From Tetragonia tetragonoides (lineage: Eukaryota; Streptophyta; Magnoliopsida; Caryophyllales; Aizoaceae), in the NCBI GenBank assembly GCA_038025085.1, contig CM076148.1, positions 39,362,871 through 39,426,870 of the forward strand: a DNA stretch of 64,000 nt, given 5' to 3'. Within the stretch, counting starts at the first letter, position 1, and every line of letters begins with the position of its first letter. The notes under the pieces are model-generated. The model had not been told where the DNA came from, made no database searches, and was given only the letters and a program-made list of their open reading frames with translations. Positions 10,982 to 21,858 of this stretch are shown one piece after another. Position numbers and translations under genes: made by a program.

Positions 10982-12760
10982 CTTTCTCCTTCCTCCGTCT
11001 ATCTCTGAGCGCTCTCTCTTCTTCCTCACCACCGCCGAAAAACAGCAAGTCAGATCAACACCAGAACACTAGCGAACGAGATCTTCAATCTGAAATCGAG
11101 AAATCGGGAATGTTCAACCCAAAGAAGGCGTCTTATCTTCTTTCAAATCCGTTTATATGTTTGATTTGTAACTATAACCCTCATTGTTTGTTTAATTTGA
11201 ACTCAATTTATCTAATTGGGTTGCTTTCTGTTTGTTCATGAAACCCTAGCTGCGGATGGGCTCTCAAGTCAAAGATTGTGGCTTGGTCAAGAAAGGAAAA
11301 TCCAACAACAAGGTAAGTTTAACTAATTTTTGGTGAAATTTCTCGAGTTAGAGATGTTTTCCTTCAAGTTTCACTAAAACTTTGGGTAACTGTTCATTGT
11401 TTCAATTTTTGCGAGAAGAGCGAGCGAGAGGCTGAAGACAAGAGAAGCGGCTAAATTAACTGCGATTACTGCAAGGTACTGTTCGTTGTTTTAATTTTTT
11501 TGGGATTTAATTGGTTATTCTTCAAAGTTTTAATTGGGGATTTAGGTTTTGGGATAGTGAAAGGGGTTGAGGATTGGCGAGAGAAAACGAAGAAGAAGCG
11601 GGTGGCAGATGATTGGCGACTCATTTGGTTATGGGAGGATTGGGGACTCATTTGCTAATCTACTCCGGGTAAAATGTCTTGCACCTTAATTCGATTTCCA
11701 TTCCATTTTTTTTTTTTTTTGTCTTAAATCATTGATTTGGATGAATTGAGTTTCATTATAACTGACTGCCTGTTTCTCTCTCTAATTTGGGTTTGATTTT
11801 GATAGCCTAATTCTCACTAATTCTCTCTTTGTTCTGTTCTACTCTTTTAATTTCTTCCCTTGAGCAGTAAGAAGGAAATATGACCTTTAATTTTAGAGTA
11901 TTCTTCTGTGCGTTCGAACTTTGGCTCAATTGTCTGGTAAAAAGTAAAAACCTCCTAACTTAATACCCAAATTCAATCTCTCAGATTCATTCTCTGAACT
12001 TACTTTTTTTTTTTTTTTTTTGCTATTCATTCTCTGAACTTACTTAATTCTACAAATCTGTGGCTAAATATTTCAATATTATTTTATTTGTAGTTGCAGT
12101 TACATACTATATACAAATACTTGTTGATGTGCTGAAGTCCCTAATCCATTCTCATAGTAATTTAGTCAGAAAGAAGAATTGTCCCTAATCCATTGTGCTC
12201 CTAGAATGTGAGGAACTTATGTTGCTCCAAGGCTTGGTTATTTACTAGCAGCATAATGGCAGAAGATGCTCTGTCCACGACTTCTTGATATATTTATACT
12301 CCTAATAATTTATTGTGCACTTTCGACACAGCCCAACAATTACCCTTAGCTCTTTAGCGCCCATGCACATATGCCTTTTCTGTTATTAGTTATTAGTATA
12401 ATACTATAGTGGATAGTAAGATAAACTTTGCTATTATGTTCATCTGCAGAAGAAGAGAGGACTAGATTATCTATGAAATATACAAGTCAGTTAGTTACAT
12501 ATTACCACTCTAGATCTGAAATGTCTCAATTTTGTTGTAACTGTGTGAAGAGCTTATATTTGGCCTGGTGGTTTGCTAATTTATTTCCTTTTTTCATAAG
12601 TAAATAGGATAAGAGTTCGTGTGGGGATGTATTACTTGTAAGATGCTTGTTGAGGCTCAGGGTGGCGTGCGAGTTCGATCCAAACCCTCGATAATCTGTT
12701 GGGCAACGTGAGTATCTTTCTTTGTTCTGATTCATTTGATTGGAATCACAATTCTGATGA

Positions 12761-12828
12761 TATTTACACTCTTAGCACTGAGACATCGCCCTCTCTAATG
12801 GCATGTCTCAGTGCTAAGAGTGTAAATA
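12761..12828. repeat. Perfect 26-bp stem hairpin with 16-nt loop
   Basis: The arms 12,761-12,786 (starting TATTTACACTCTTAGCACTG) and 12,803-12,828 are exact inverted complements. The 16-nt loop is CGCCCTCTCTAATGGC. It lies within the CACTA element, immediately before its 145-bp tandem repeat. A transcript through it would fold very stably. Confidence 0.9.
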
Positions 12829-12839
12829 ATTGTTGTAGG

Positions 12840-13310
12840 ACTGTGGGTTTGGTTTGGTTTGGTTTCAGTTGTGTTATGTGGATTTGGTTTGGTTTAGTTG
12901 TGCCCTGTGAGCTTATTGCTTCCTATTTTTCTTTTTTTTTTTTGGTTCTAAGACTCTTGTCCTGTGCTCAAAGTTGTCTAAATTTGCAAATTGGGATTGT
13001 TGGTTTTGTTTGGAATCAGTTGTGTTTTGTGAGTTTGGCTTGGTTTTATTGTGTTCTCTGAGCCTATTGTCTCTCTTTTTTCTTTTTGGGTCTACGACTC
13101 TTGTCTTGTGCTCAAAGTTGTCGAAATTTGCAAATTCGGCATGTCGGTTTGGTTTGGTTTCAGTTGTGTTCTGTGGGTTTGGTTTGGTTTCATTGTGTTC
13201 TAGTGAGCTTATTGCTCCCTGTTTTTTTTTGGGGGGGTCTACGACTCTAGTTCTGTGCTCAAAGTTATCAAATTTTGCACTTGGCCTGTGGGTTTGCTTT
13301 GGTTAGTTTC
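12840..13310 (+). repeat. Tandem repeat, period about 145 bp, roughly three copies
   Basis: The marker GTGCTCAAAGTT recurs at 12,964, 13,109 and 13,255, giving periods of 145 and 146. Each unit has a TTTGGTTTGGTTTC tract, a GTGAGCTTATTGCT or similar segment, a T-run and a TACGACTCTTGT segment. Copies differ at many sites, so the array is not young. The units read through in some frames as low-complexity aromatic and leucine-rich peptide, which I do not consider coding. Confidence 0.8.
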
Positions 13311-14249
13311 AGTTCTCATGATAATCTCTTTGCTAAGCTTATGAGGTTGTGGATGCTTGGGAGAAATGAAGAGTGTATTGTGTGCATATTTTTGTTTTAT
13401 CTGCAAAGTAGAATCAGGCTTTTGTGTAGAATCAGGTTTTGGTGTTGATTCAAACAAATGTTTGCATTCTGTTTTTGTTATTTTTGTATTATAAATATCT
13501 TACCATTATTTTTTACATGGGACTCATAGGCCTCTTGAAACATTTCAAGTCGTGGAAATGGAAGTCAAGATGACAGTTCTAGCCGAAGGTCAAGAAGCTC
13601 TACTCGAGTTCATGAAGATCAATTGCTCAACATTGAAGCCTAAGAAGATTAATTGCTTTGTCTTCAGCTTGTTGTCTTAGTTTACGTTTCTTTAGTTGTT
13701 TTCTATTGAATACTGTCATGACTTAAGTTTTTTTTTAGTACTTGTTTTCCAAACGCTGACAAGATGACGTTTCTTTATTGACATAATAGAGATTTTTATA
13801 TGCATTTATGGTGTCTTGATCAAACAACCATATATATACACATTACGGACTTACGGTAGCTACGTGTACTACCGTAATGTTAAATTATTTTTTCCGTTTT
13901 ATTTTTGAATATAATTTGTCACAACTCCTCCCAAAAAAAAGTCACGGTGAAAAGCGTGGCAAAGTCTTCCCGAAAAATTATTTTACCGCTCAAAACCATT
14001 AAAATATATTTCCCGCTTAAAATTGCAGGAAAGATTTATGCACATATTATTACGCTGGTAAGCGTGGCAAACTTGAATGTATCCGCGGAAAAAACCGTGG
14101 AAACAAGCGTGGCAAAAAAGTGTGGTAAAAATTCCACTCAGGTTTTTGCCACGCTTTTTCCAACCGTGACAAAATGTTTTTACCACGCTTAGTAGCGTGG
14201 AAAGGCCCGCATTTCACCGTGGAGAACAGCCATTCTTGTTGTAGTGTTT

Positions 14250-16311
14250 GTTTGGATAAACACATATTTAATTTATTTGGGTGAAACTTATTACTCTCTT
14301 TCTTTTTTGGGTGCCAATTAGGCTCATTTTGAAAAAACTGCTTAGAGTAACTTTCAATCAAAATGTAAAACTAACTACTCACAGTTGCAACCCGTAACTC
14401 GCAACTACAATTAGTTTTCAGATGATGACCATTTCTTATGTACTACTAGTAGACTTCAATAATATTCCTTTTTTTTTTTTTTTAATTAGGAATACTATTA
14501 TAATGTTTTGATGATTTTCTTAGCCCTTTCGCACAAGTGCATGGGCAAATTTAACTTGTTATAATAATGTGCATGTCTAAAATTATTGTCTGAACGTACA
14601 GTGCGTGTATGTATGATGCATGCATCCGTATGTATAGTTTATGAATTCAATAGACTTTTCATTTTGTCTGATGTTTACATTATTTATTGAAGTATTTCGT
14701 CCTATTATTCTCCTTTTCAGCCATGGGTTAGTCTAAAAAATAAAAAAAAAAAAGGGCAGGGAAAGGAGAGAAGGGGACAGAGAAGTAGTGTCAGTGATCC
14801 CATAATAATTTCCATGAAAGTTCAGTGCTGTTGTTTGCCATCTTCATTACCAGCATCCCTTCCCAGTTTAGGGGTACACAAAGAATCATATCAAATCAAA
14901 TCTAAATCTTTCCCGTAACATTAATCACAGGTTCTACAAAGATTTTTTTTTGGACTGAGAAAGAATCTTAAACATTGATATAGTAAGATCAATTTAAATT
15001 TGGACCTTTAACAACATCGAACAAACGATTAAATAATCATTCTGTAAATTGATACCTATATGTGGTCGATCATGTATACGACCCTTGATGTGAACTAAAA
15101 AATTGTTGTCGTTGTTGTTGCTCGTACTATTGTGCTAGTGCATTATTTGTTATGAAAATAAAGTAACTGTCACTTATCAAACGAGTTAATCAAGACACTA
15201 ATATGAAATAGTGAAACGAAGGAGTCATATTTATATTGTAGATTCGCAGATATGTAGAAATATTCATCATTTTAAATATTAGATGACTTATCATGAATGA
15301 CGATATCTCTTTTTCTCTCAAATTATTATAATGGTGATCATAAAAGCAATGATTATAATGACAGTGAAATGAACAAAGCTTATACAATTGTATGAGAAGA
15401 AGTTACAAAACGTAGGTTTGTTAATTAAGAAAAGGTTAGTCATACACTAATTTTTGTTTATTTAATTAGTAAAACAAGTCAAAAGGTGGGTCTTCTTCTT
15501 CTTAAACCCTCACCAGTCACCTCAGCTTTATTTTGTTTGTACTACGACTACTTTTTTAAGCCCATTCTAAACTCCACCACCGACCCCCCTTCAACCCTTT
15601 CCCTCTTAAAAAATAATTTCCCACCATCCAAACAACACCTTATTAGTTATTATTACGTGAGTAAGTCTTGTGTGAGACAAACTTACAGAAAAATCAAATT
15701 AACATTTTAAAACGTAGGAATCACTTATCATGAATCATAACTCATGACATTTCTTCAACTCTCATCTTATAAAAAAAAATCGTCTTAAATAAGTTTTTGT
15801 GTTATATTTTTTTGGACTCCAAACAGCACCTTCGATCTTTCACTGTAGATAGACTGTTTTAACTTTTACGTGTCATATACGGGAGAAAAAAATACTGTAA
15901 TTTCCAAAACCGTAAATAGTAAATATGACTACACAACACAAGAAAAGGAAAAATCTACCCCCAACAATGATGGTAATAAAAGTTTCTTTATTTTGCTAGG
16001 AAAAAGTTTCTTTATTTATTTGTCTCTCTCCTGTCTAGAGAGCCAACAGAGAGCTTTCATTTTCATTTTCTCTTCTTTGTGTGTGTGGGGATTTGCATTT
16101 TGTTTTCTCTCTCCAACAATCTCGGCATAAAATGTCACACCCTAAATTTCCCTACATTTTCTGCTCAATTTCTGGTTGTTTACTAGTGAGAGGAGAGTGA
16201 CTCATACTGGTTCTGATTTGCCATCATTTGTTTGTACTAGGCCCTTAAGTCACTCTTTTAACCTTTCTCTTTGCTTGTGATGGTGAAAATTTTTGTGGGT
16301 TGTTTAGAATT
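14250..16311. other. Intergenic region upstream of the DUF1666 gene
   Basis: AT-rich spacer with no gene found up to about 16,000. The last 300 bases, with TTTCTCTTCTTTG- and TTTTCTCTCTCC-type pyrimidine tracts, look like promoter and leader of the gene starting at 16,312. I could not place a convincing TATA box. Confidence 0.5.
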
Positions 16312-16378
16312 ATGGGAACAGCCCTCATATTTGGTGGGTTTAAACCCTGTTTTGGTACTTCTCTCAAGGAAATTGTGA
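16280..16378 (+). other. Overlapping upstream open reading frame (32 codons)
   Basis: The ATG at 16,280 opens a frame that runs past the main DUF1666 start at 16,312 in a different phase and stops at 16,378. If the transcript begins upstream of 16,280, ribosomes that start here would miss the main start, which would lower translation. The transcription start is not known from sequence, so this is only a candidate control element. Confidence 0.4.
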
Positions 16379-19300
16379 TCAAGAACATCATGTTGTTTGC
16401 AAATTCGTTGTGGGTTTCTCTTTTGGGTTACATTGTTCATGTATTTGGCTTCATTTTCAGGAGTTTCTTGAGGTAAAGATTGTGTCTTTATTTCTGGGTT
16501 GTTGATATTATGTTATTTTATGAGATGGGTTTTTATTGATTTTCTGTGTTTGTGATTGCAGATATTCAGGTAAGAATTCTGCAGAAATTGGGTCTGATTT
16601 TGATGGTGTTTACCAGAAACCTGAAGAGGGTATTGGTGAAAATGAAAATGAGTTGGTGGGTTGTGATCAAATGGGGGAAAGAGAAATTCCTGAGTTGGAT
16701 TCTGAAGTGGGAATTGTGTCAAGTGCCAATACAAGTAAGTATCAGTTCTTTACTGGGAATAGTCTTTGTGCATACATTGAAGAGCCTCAATTTATGAGCT
16801 TTACTGTTCAAGAAATGTTTGTCATTTCCAATGATTTGTCTCCCAATAGGCAACATTTTCTTGAGAATCATGCACCTCTTGAGAAAGATTTTCTGGGATT
16901 TGCTGATAATTCTAGTGATGTTTCATTTAGTGGTGATGTGCTTGCTAATTCTAGTTCACCTGAACATGATGATTGTGGTGAGTTAAGTACAGAAGAATTG
17001 GTTGTGAGACAGGGAAAAGCAGAGAGCTCTGTTTGTTTAGAACAAGAACTAGAACAAGAGCTAGAACAAGAACCATTAAGTTTAGTTGAAAATGAATTCT
17101 ATGTGAAAGGGGAGAATTTGAATGTGGAAAAAGAAGTTCTGATTGCAGATGAAGTGGTTGTAAATCAGGGGAATACAGAGAGCCTTGTTTGTGAAGAACA
17201 AGAAGCATTAAATTTGACAGAACCTGAATCCTATGTCGAGGGAGATAGTGTGAATATGGAAGAAGAAACTCTGAGGGAGCTTGAAGTTATTGATCAGGTT
17301 CACTCATCTATATCAAATACTGATGATTTTTGGGCTACTATACATAAATGTGATGACTTCTTTGGTAATAATCATTATTCTGATTTCGATTCGGATGAAA
17401 TGTTGTGTGATAAAAGTCCTGGTGAATCACCTGAAACTCCATTGGGTATAGGTGATCAAAGAGTGGATTATGATGAAGATAGTTCAAGGTCATCAGATGA
17501 TTTTCCATTAGATCAACATAATTTGATTTTAGGTGGTGTTAATGTTGAAAGTTTAAGTGAGCATGAACATGCTGATTCTCAGTACATCGAATTAGAGCCT
17601 CAATCACTTAATTCACCCGCCCATTCGGAAGAGGATATACCGAGTGATGAGTCAGATTCTGAAGACGAGTTTGATCAAGAAAGTGTAATTTTTGATGGAT
17701 CAAAAGGCATAGATGCTTCAGAAAGTTGTGATGGGGAGGATGATCAAACTGGTTCAGATGTCTTGTTAGAGCAAAAGGAATTGATCCGGCAAATGAAAAG
17801 GGAAATGAGACATTTGAAGATTAATGGGCTTCCCACTATCTTAGAGGAATCAGAATCTCCTAGAGTTGAAGATGATCTGAGGCCATTGAAGATCGATGAG
17901 AGAGTCGAGCATAAAGATCGCATGGACGAGATGCAAACTCTCTATAAGAGGTACTTGGACAAGATGAGGAAGTTGGACATTTTGAGTCAGCAAACCATGT
18001 ATGCAATTGGTAAGTTACCATGTTCAGCCTTCTTACTTATTTTATCTTGGATGACAATCAAATTCTTAGCTAACATTCATAAGCTAATTGTTTCAGAATC
18101 TTAATATGATTTTTTGGTATGAATGAGTTAATGATAGTTAAGTTGCAAATAGCCTGAATTAGGGAAACTATCATTTTGCAGGCTAGCATGGAAATATGTC
18201 ATTCATAAGCTATGTGCTGTTTTATTTGAAAATCATCCTTTGAAGTATTATTTCTGTATATCATATATCTTCTATACAGGGCAAGTACATTCAATGGATA
18301 TATTATGCCAATTTTGCCCTTTGTATTATTTTCAGCCCATCATTTCTGTGGACTATGTGTTTTATGAAAAGGAATGGCCCACAATGATCAATGATAATAC
18401 TATAATCATGTGGTATGGTATGCTGACCATCTGTTTTGCTGTCCTTTTAGCCCTATCACTAAAATCTCATCAATGAGAAAAGAACTGAATATGGTTAGTC
18501 CCACCTGATATTCATGTAGATTTTTTTTTGTTTTTGTTTTTGTTTTGATGAACCTCTTTTATAAGTACTATCACATTATGAGTCTCTGTCTTTCTTTATA
18601 TCCCACCAACCTTCCTTATCAAAATACTTTCCAAAGCTTTGCACGTCCAAGGGTCTATTTTGTCTCACGTATATTCATAGACTTAATGTGAGCCTACCAA
18701 CATTTTTTCGCCTTTTCATTTACTGTGTTGTGTGACTTAATGTGACCAGTGAGCCCACCCTAGTTAATCTGTTTAGGGAGTATCGTTTTCTATCTGTTAT
18801 GAATGAATGGTTTAGAATTCACAAAGAGAAAGCTGATACATCTTTGCTTTTTTACTTTCTATCCTTAATACTTTCTTCTTTTTCCCTTGACAGTCACGGA
18901 TCCAGATATTTTGTGCATGAGTTCTATTGTTTGAGTTTAAAATAAGCGCAATTTGGTGAAAACCACCTTAAAAATTACACATTTTGTTCAGTACCCCCTT
19001 AACTGTTGCTATTTGTTCAGTACCACCTTTAAAGTTACAAACGCCCTGAAAGTCACCCCTTAAGTGAATTTCCGGCCAAATCTCTTAATTTTCTTCCCAT
19101 TCTACCCTCACGTGCCCCTCATGTGACTTTTAAATGATTTGACCAAACTCAAATAAAAAAAATGAAAAACTAAACTAAATACACAAAAACAAATGAATTA
19201 AAATGAAATCATTTAATTTTAATATTTAATTAATTAATTAACTAGATTAGATTTAAATAAAGTAATTAATTATTACCTCTCTAATTGAGTAATTGTCATC

Positions 19301-21858
19301 CTCACCTATATTCCTCAATTTCCATAGCCACCATTCCACCACCACCCCTCCGCTTACTGCAATCCCTGTCCACCACCACAACCACCAACACCAGCCCTCT
19401 CCCTCTGCTATTTCCTCAGCTTCACCATCACCACCACCTTACAGCTCCGTTCAAACCAGCTTCACCCCCCCGGCCCCCTCTCCTTTCAACAACTAGTTCC
19501 CCAAAATAAAATCGAATCTGGGTTTCTCAAATTAAGTTCTAGTCGCTAATTTGGGGTTTTGACTAAACCCATGACATAGAGTTTCGATTTTTGCTTAAAT
19601 TTTTGGTATTTTGGGGTTTTCATTAAATTGGTGAGAGAGTGGGACGAAAATTGAGTTGTTCCGTTATTAATGGCGCCGGAGACCGGGGTCGAAGGAATGG
19701 CGCCGGAGTAAAGATGACGGCTATGGCTATGGACAGTCCCTGAGGTGAGAGAAAAAGGATGGAGGAGGTTAGATGGGCGTGGACCGATGGCGCAGAGAAG
19801 AGGGAATAGAGGTGGAGCCATGGAGGAGGTTGTTACATGGGCATAGCCATGGAGGAGCAGAGAGGGCGGGGGTTGAAGAGGAGAGAGAAAAGAAAGACCA
19901 AATCACTTTTCTCTTTTGTTAAATTTTAGCTTGGTCAAATCAGTTTTTAATTATTTGGTCAAATCATTTAAAAGTCACATGAGGGGCACATGAGGGTAGA
20001 ATGGGAAGAAAATTAAGAGATTTGGCCGGAAATTCATTTAAGGGGTGACTTTCAGGGCGTTTGTAACTTTAAAGGTGGTACTGAACAAATAGCAACAGTT
20101 AAGGGGGTACTGAACAAAAGATGTAATTTTTAAGGTGATTTTCACCAAATTGCGCTTAAAATAATTGAAGATTATAGGCAACTCAACTGATGACTACTAT
20201 ATATGATCTAAGGAGTTTGAATAAGATTTTCTCTACAAGGACTGCAAGAAATTTATGTTTTCATATATCAGTAACTGAACACAGCACACCAGTTCTAATT
20301 GTAGTTACTGCATTCAGTAACCGTAGTGAGCTGCAATCTGGGATAGCTCAGTCCAGAAATATAGTGAAATTTAGTTTTAAGACTCCGCATGAATGAATGA
20401 GATAGATGCTAGCTTGTAGAAAGTTTAGAAAGTAGTTGATGGAAGGCTAGTAATACCACTGAAATAAATTATGGCATGAACATGACATTACTTTCCATCT
20501 ACAACTTGTACCCCTGTAGTTGCCTATGCATTTCTTAGTAATATTGTCATTTATATGTATGAAGAGATCTTACTATATGCTACATGCTACTCTATAATCA
20601 GCATTCTTGTACGAGTTCCGCCTGTTATAACTCTCTGTGGACTTTTATAGGTCTTCTCCAACTGAAAAACCAAGATCAGTTTGCCTTGAACAAGAAGGTA
20701 TCAGTTCCAGTGATCAAGTCCCTTTTGGCCCAAAATCTCTGGTCTTACAAGCTAAGGAAGCATGAATCTGACCCAGTTCAGAAATTGATTAAGGATTTTC
20801 AAAAGGACTTGGAACTAATATATGTCGGTCAGCTTTCCCTGTCATGGGAGATCTTGAAATGGCAGCATCACAAATCCAAGGAGCTACAGGCTAATGATCC
20901 TGATGGGTTTCGTCAGCACAACCAAGTTGCTGGTGAATTCCAGAAGTTTCAAGTGGTCTTGCAAAGGTTCACTGAAGATGAGCCATTTCATCATGGCCCC
21001 CGAGTTCAGCACTTTGTCAAGAGCAGATGTAGCCTTCCTAACCTTCTACAAGTGCCCCTAATCAAAGGTAAATTGCTATCATATTCAAAAACATAATTGG
21101 TAATGAATCAACTTCTGATGATTAAGGCAATACACTCTGAATTTTGCCTTGATGTTCCTGCTAATTGCTTTGGCAGTAAAAATAAATTTATATTTCTTTC
21201 TCTGAGTATCCGTAACAGATGACGTAATGATGTCTATAGAGTTAAGTTTATCAATTACAATGGTGGGCATATGTGAAAAAACATTACTGTCCCTGCAGAT
21301 GATCCAAGAGGTGAATGGAGAGGGAAGGGTGAAGGTGGAATATCAATCGGAATGCTGAAGGAAGTCATTGGGGTATCAATGCGCGCATTTTGGGAATTTC
21401 TTCGTGCTGATAAAGATGAACTCCATGCACTAAATCTGATGGGTATTCACTCAGTTCAGGTGGATCTCCAAAATCCTTCAGACACAGAACTGCTAACAGA
21501 AATCCGTTCAAACCTTCAAAAGGTTTGTTACTCTAACTTAACTTTATACACCCTAGTCTTTGCATTTGCAAGGGTCTTATTGTTAATTGACATTTTTACT
21601 TTGCAGAAGGAGAAAAAGCTCAAGGACCTAGTAAAAAGTGGCAATTGCATAGTGAAGAAGTTCCAAAAGCACCACAATCATCATCTAAGTCATGAGATGT
21701 TCCTCGCACAAGTGGAACTTCGCTTGGTCTCTCGGGTGCTGAATATGTCGAGATTGACAACAGATCAACTCTTGTGGTGCCATAAGAAACTGAGCAAGAT
21801 CAATATCGTTGGTAGGAAGGTTTACGTAGATTCTTCGTTTTTGCTCTTTCCTTGTTAG
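16312..21858 (+). CDS. DUF1666-family protein (often labelled ribosomal protein L34Ae), five exons
   Basis: The exon model is 16,312-16,472; 16,562-18,009; 20,651-21,067; 21,299-21,522; 21,607-21,858. All junctions are GT-AG and keep frame, giving 833 residues. Residues 26-49 form a hydrophobic segment, a likely membrane anchor. Residues about 55-450 are acidic and serine-rich, apparently disordered, with an imperfect internal duplication (about 197-245 and 251-290). From about 454 comes the conserved plant DUF1666 region: a basic coiled-coil-like start, then L-W-S-Y-K-L-R-K-H-E, W-E-I-L-K-W-Q, F-Q-V-V-L-Q-R-F and W-E-F-L-R-A-D-K. The biochemical role is unknown. The ribosomal label attached to this family is not supported by any L34 similarity here. 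Intron 2 (2.6 kb) contains a Mutator-like insertion but the splice sites are intact. An upstream ATG at 16,280 overlaps the start. Confidence 0.88.
18946..20155. mobile_element. Non-autonomous Mutator-like element in intron 2, 1210 bp
   Basis: Long terminal inverted repeats of about 200 bp begin GCGCAATTTGGTGAAAACCA on the left and end CACCAAATTGCGC on the right. The flanks are identical 9-bp duplications TTAAAATAA (18,937-18,945 and 20,156-20,164), the length diagnostic of Mutator-type insertion. The interior (about 19,270-19,930) is richer in GC with CCACCA and GGAGG tracts and no transposase. It resembles Pack-MULE cargo but I cannot identify a donor gene. Confidence 0.88.

Larger units (their letters stand above)
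10691..14246 (+). mobile_element. Non-autonomous CACTA (En/Spm-like) element, 3.56 kb
   Basis: The left terminus is CACTACTACAATTCC and the right terminus ends CATTCTTGTTGTAGTG. Inverted, this matches as CACTAC-ACAA. The 3-bp target duplication is TTT (10,688-10,690 and 14,247-14,249). Both ends carry clustered subterminal motifs (ACCGTGGAAAA on the left; AGCGTGGCAAA and CCACGCTT on the right), as usual for transposase binding in this superfamily. No transposase is encoded. The interior has exon-like stretches with good splice donors (for example AACAAG^GTAAGT near 11,311), a (CT)n run, a perfect hairpin and a 145-bp tandem repeat. Some of the interior may be captured host sequence, but I cannot name its source. 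Confidence 0.85.

Noticed and set aside
10881..11072. 63-codon frame starting before the (CT)n run
   Set aside because: It is mostly a Leu/Ser repeat from the CT microsatellite.
12761..12828. Calling the hairpin a microRNA gene
   Set aside because: A perfect, short stem inside a transposon is more typical of repeat-derived small RNAs, and there is no expression evidence.
13905..14361. Frames on both strands at the CACTA right end
   Set aside because: They cover subterminal repeats and the element boundary.
19285..19509. Pro/Ser/Thr-rich frames inside the intronic Mutator-like element
   Set aside because: Two overlapping phases are open because of CCA/CAC repeats; no recognisable protein.
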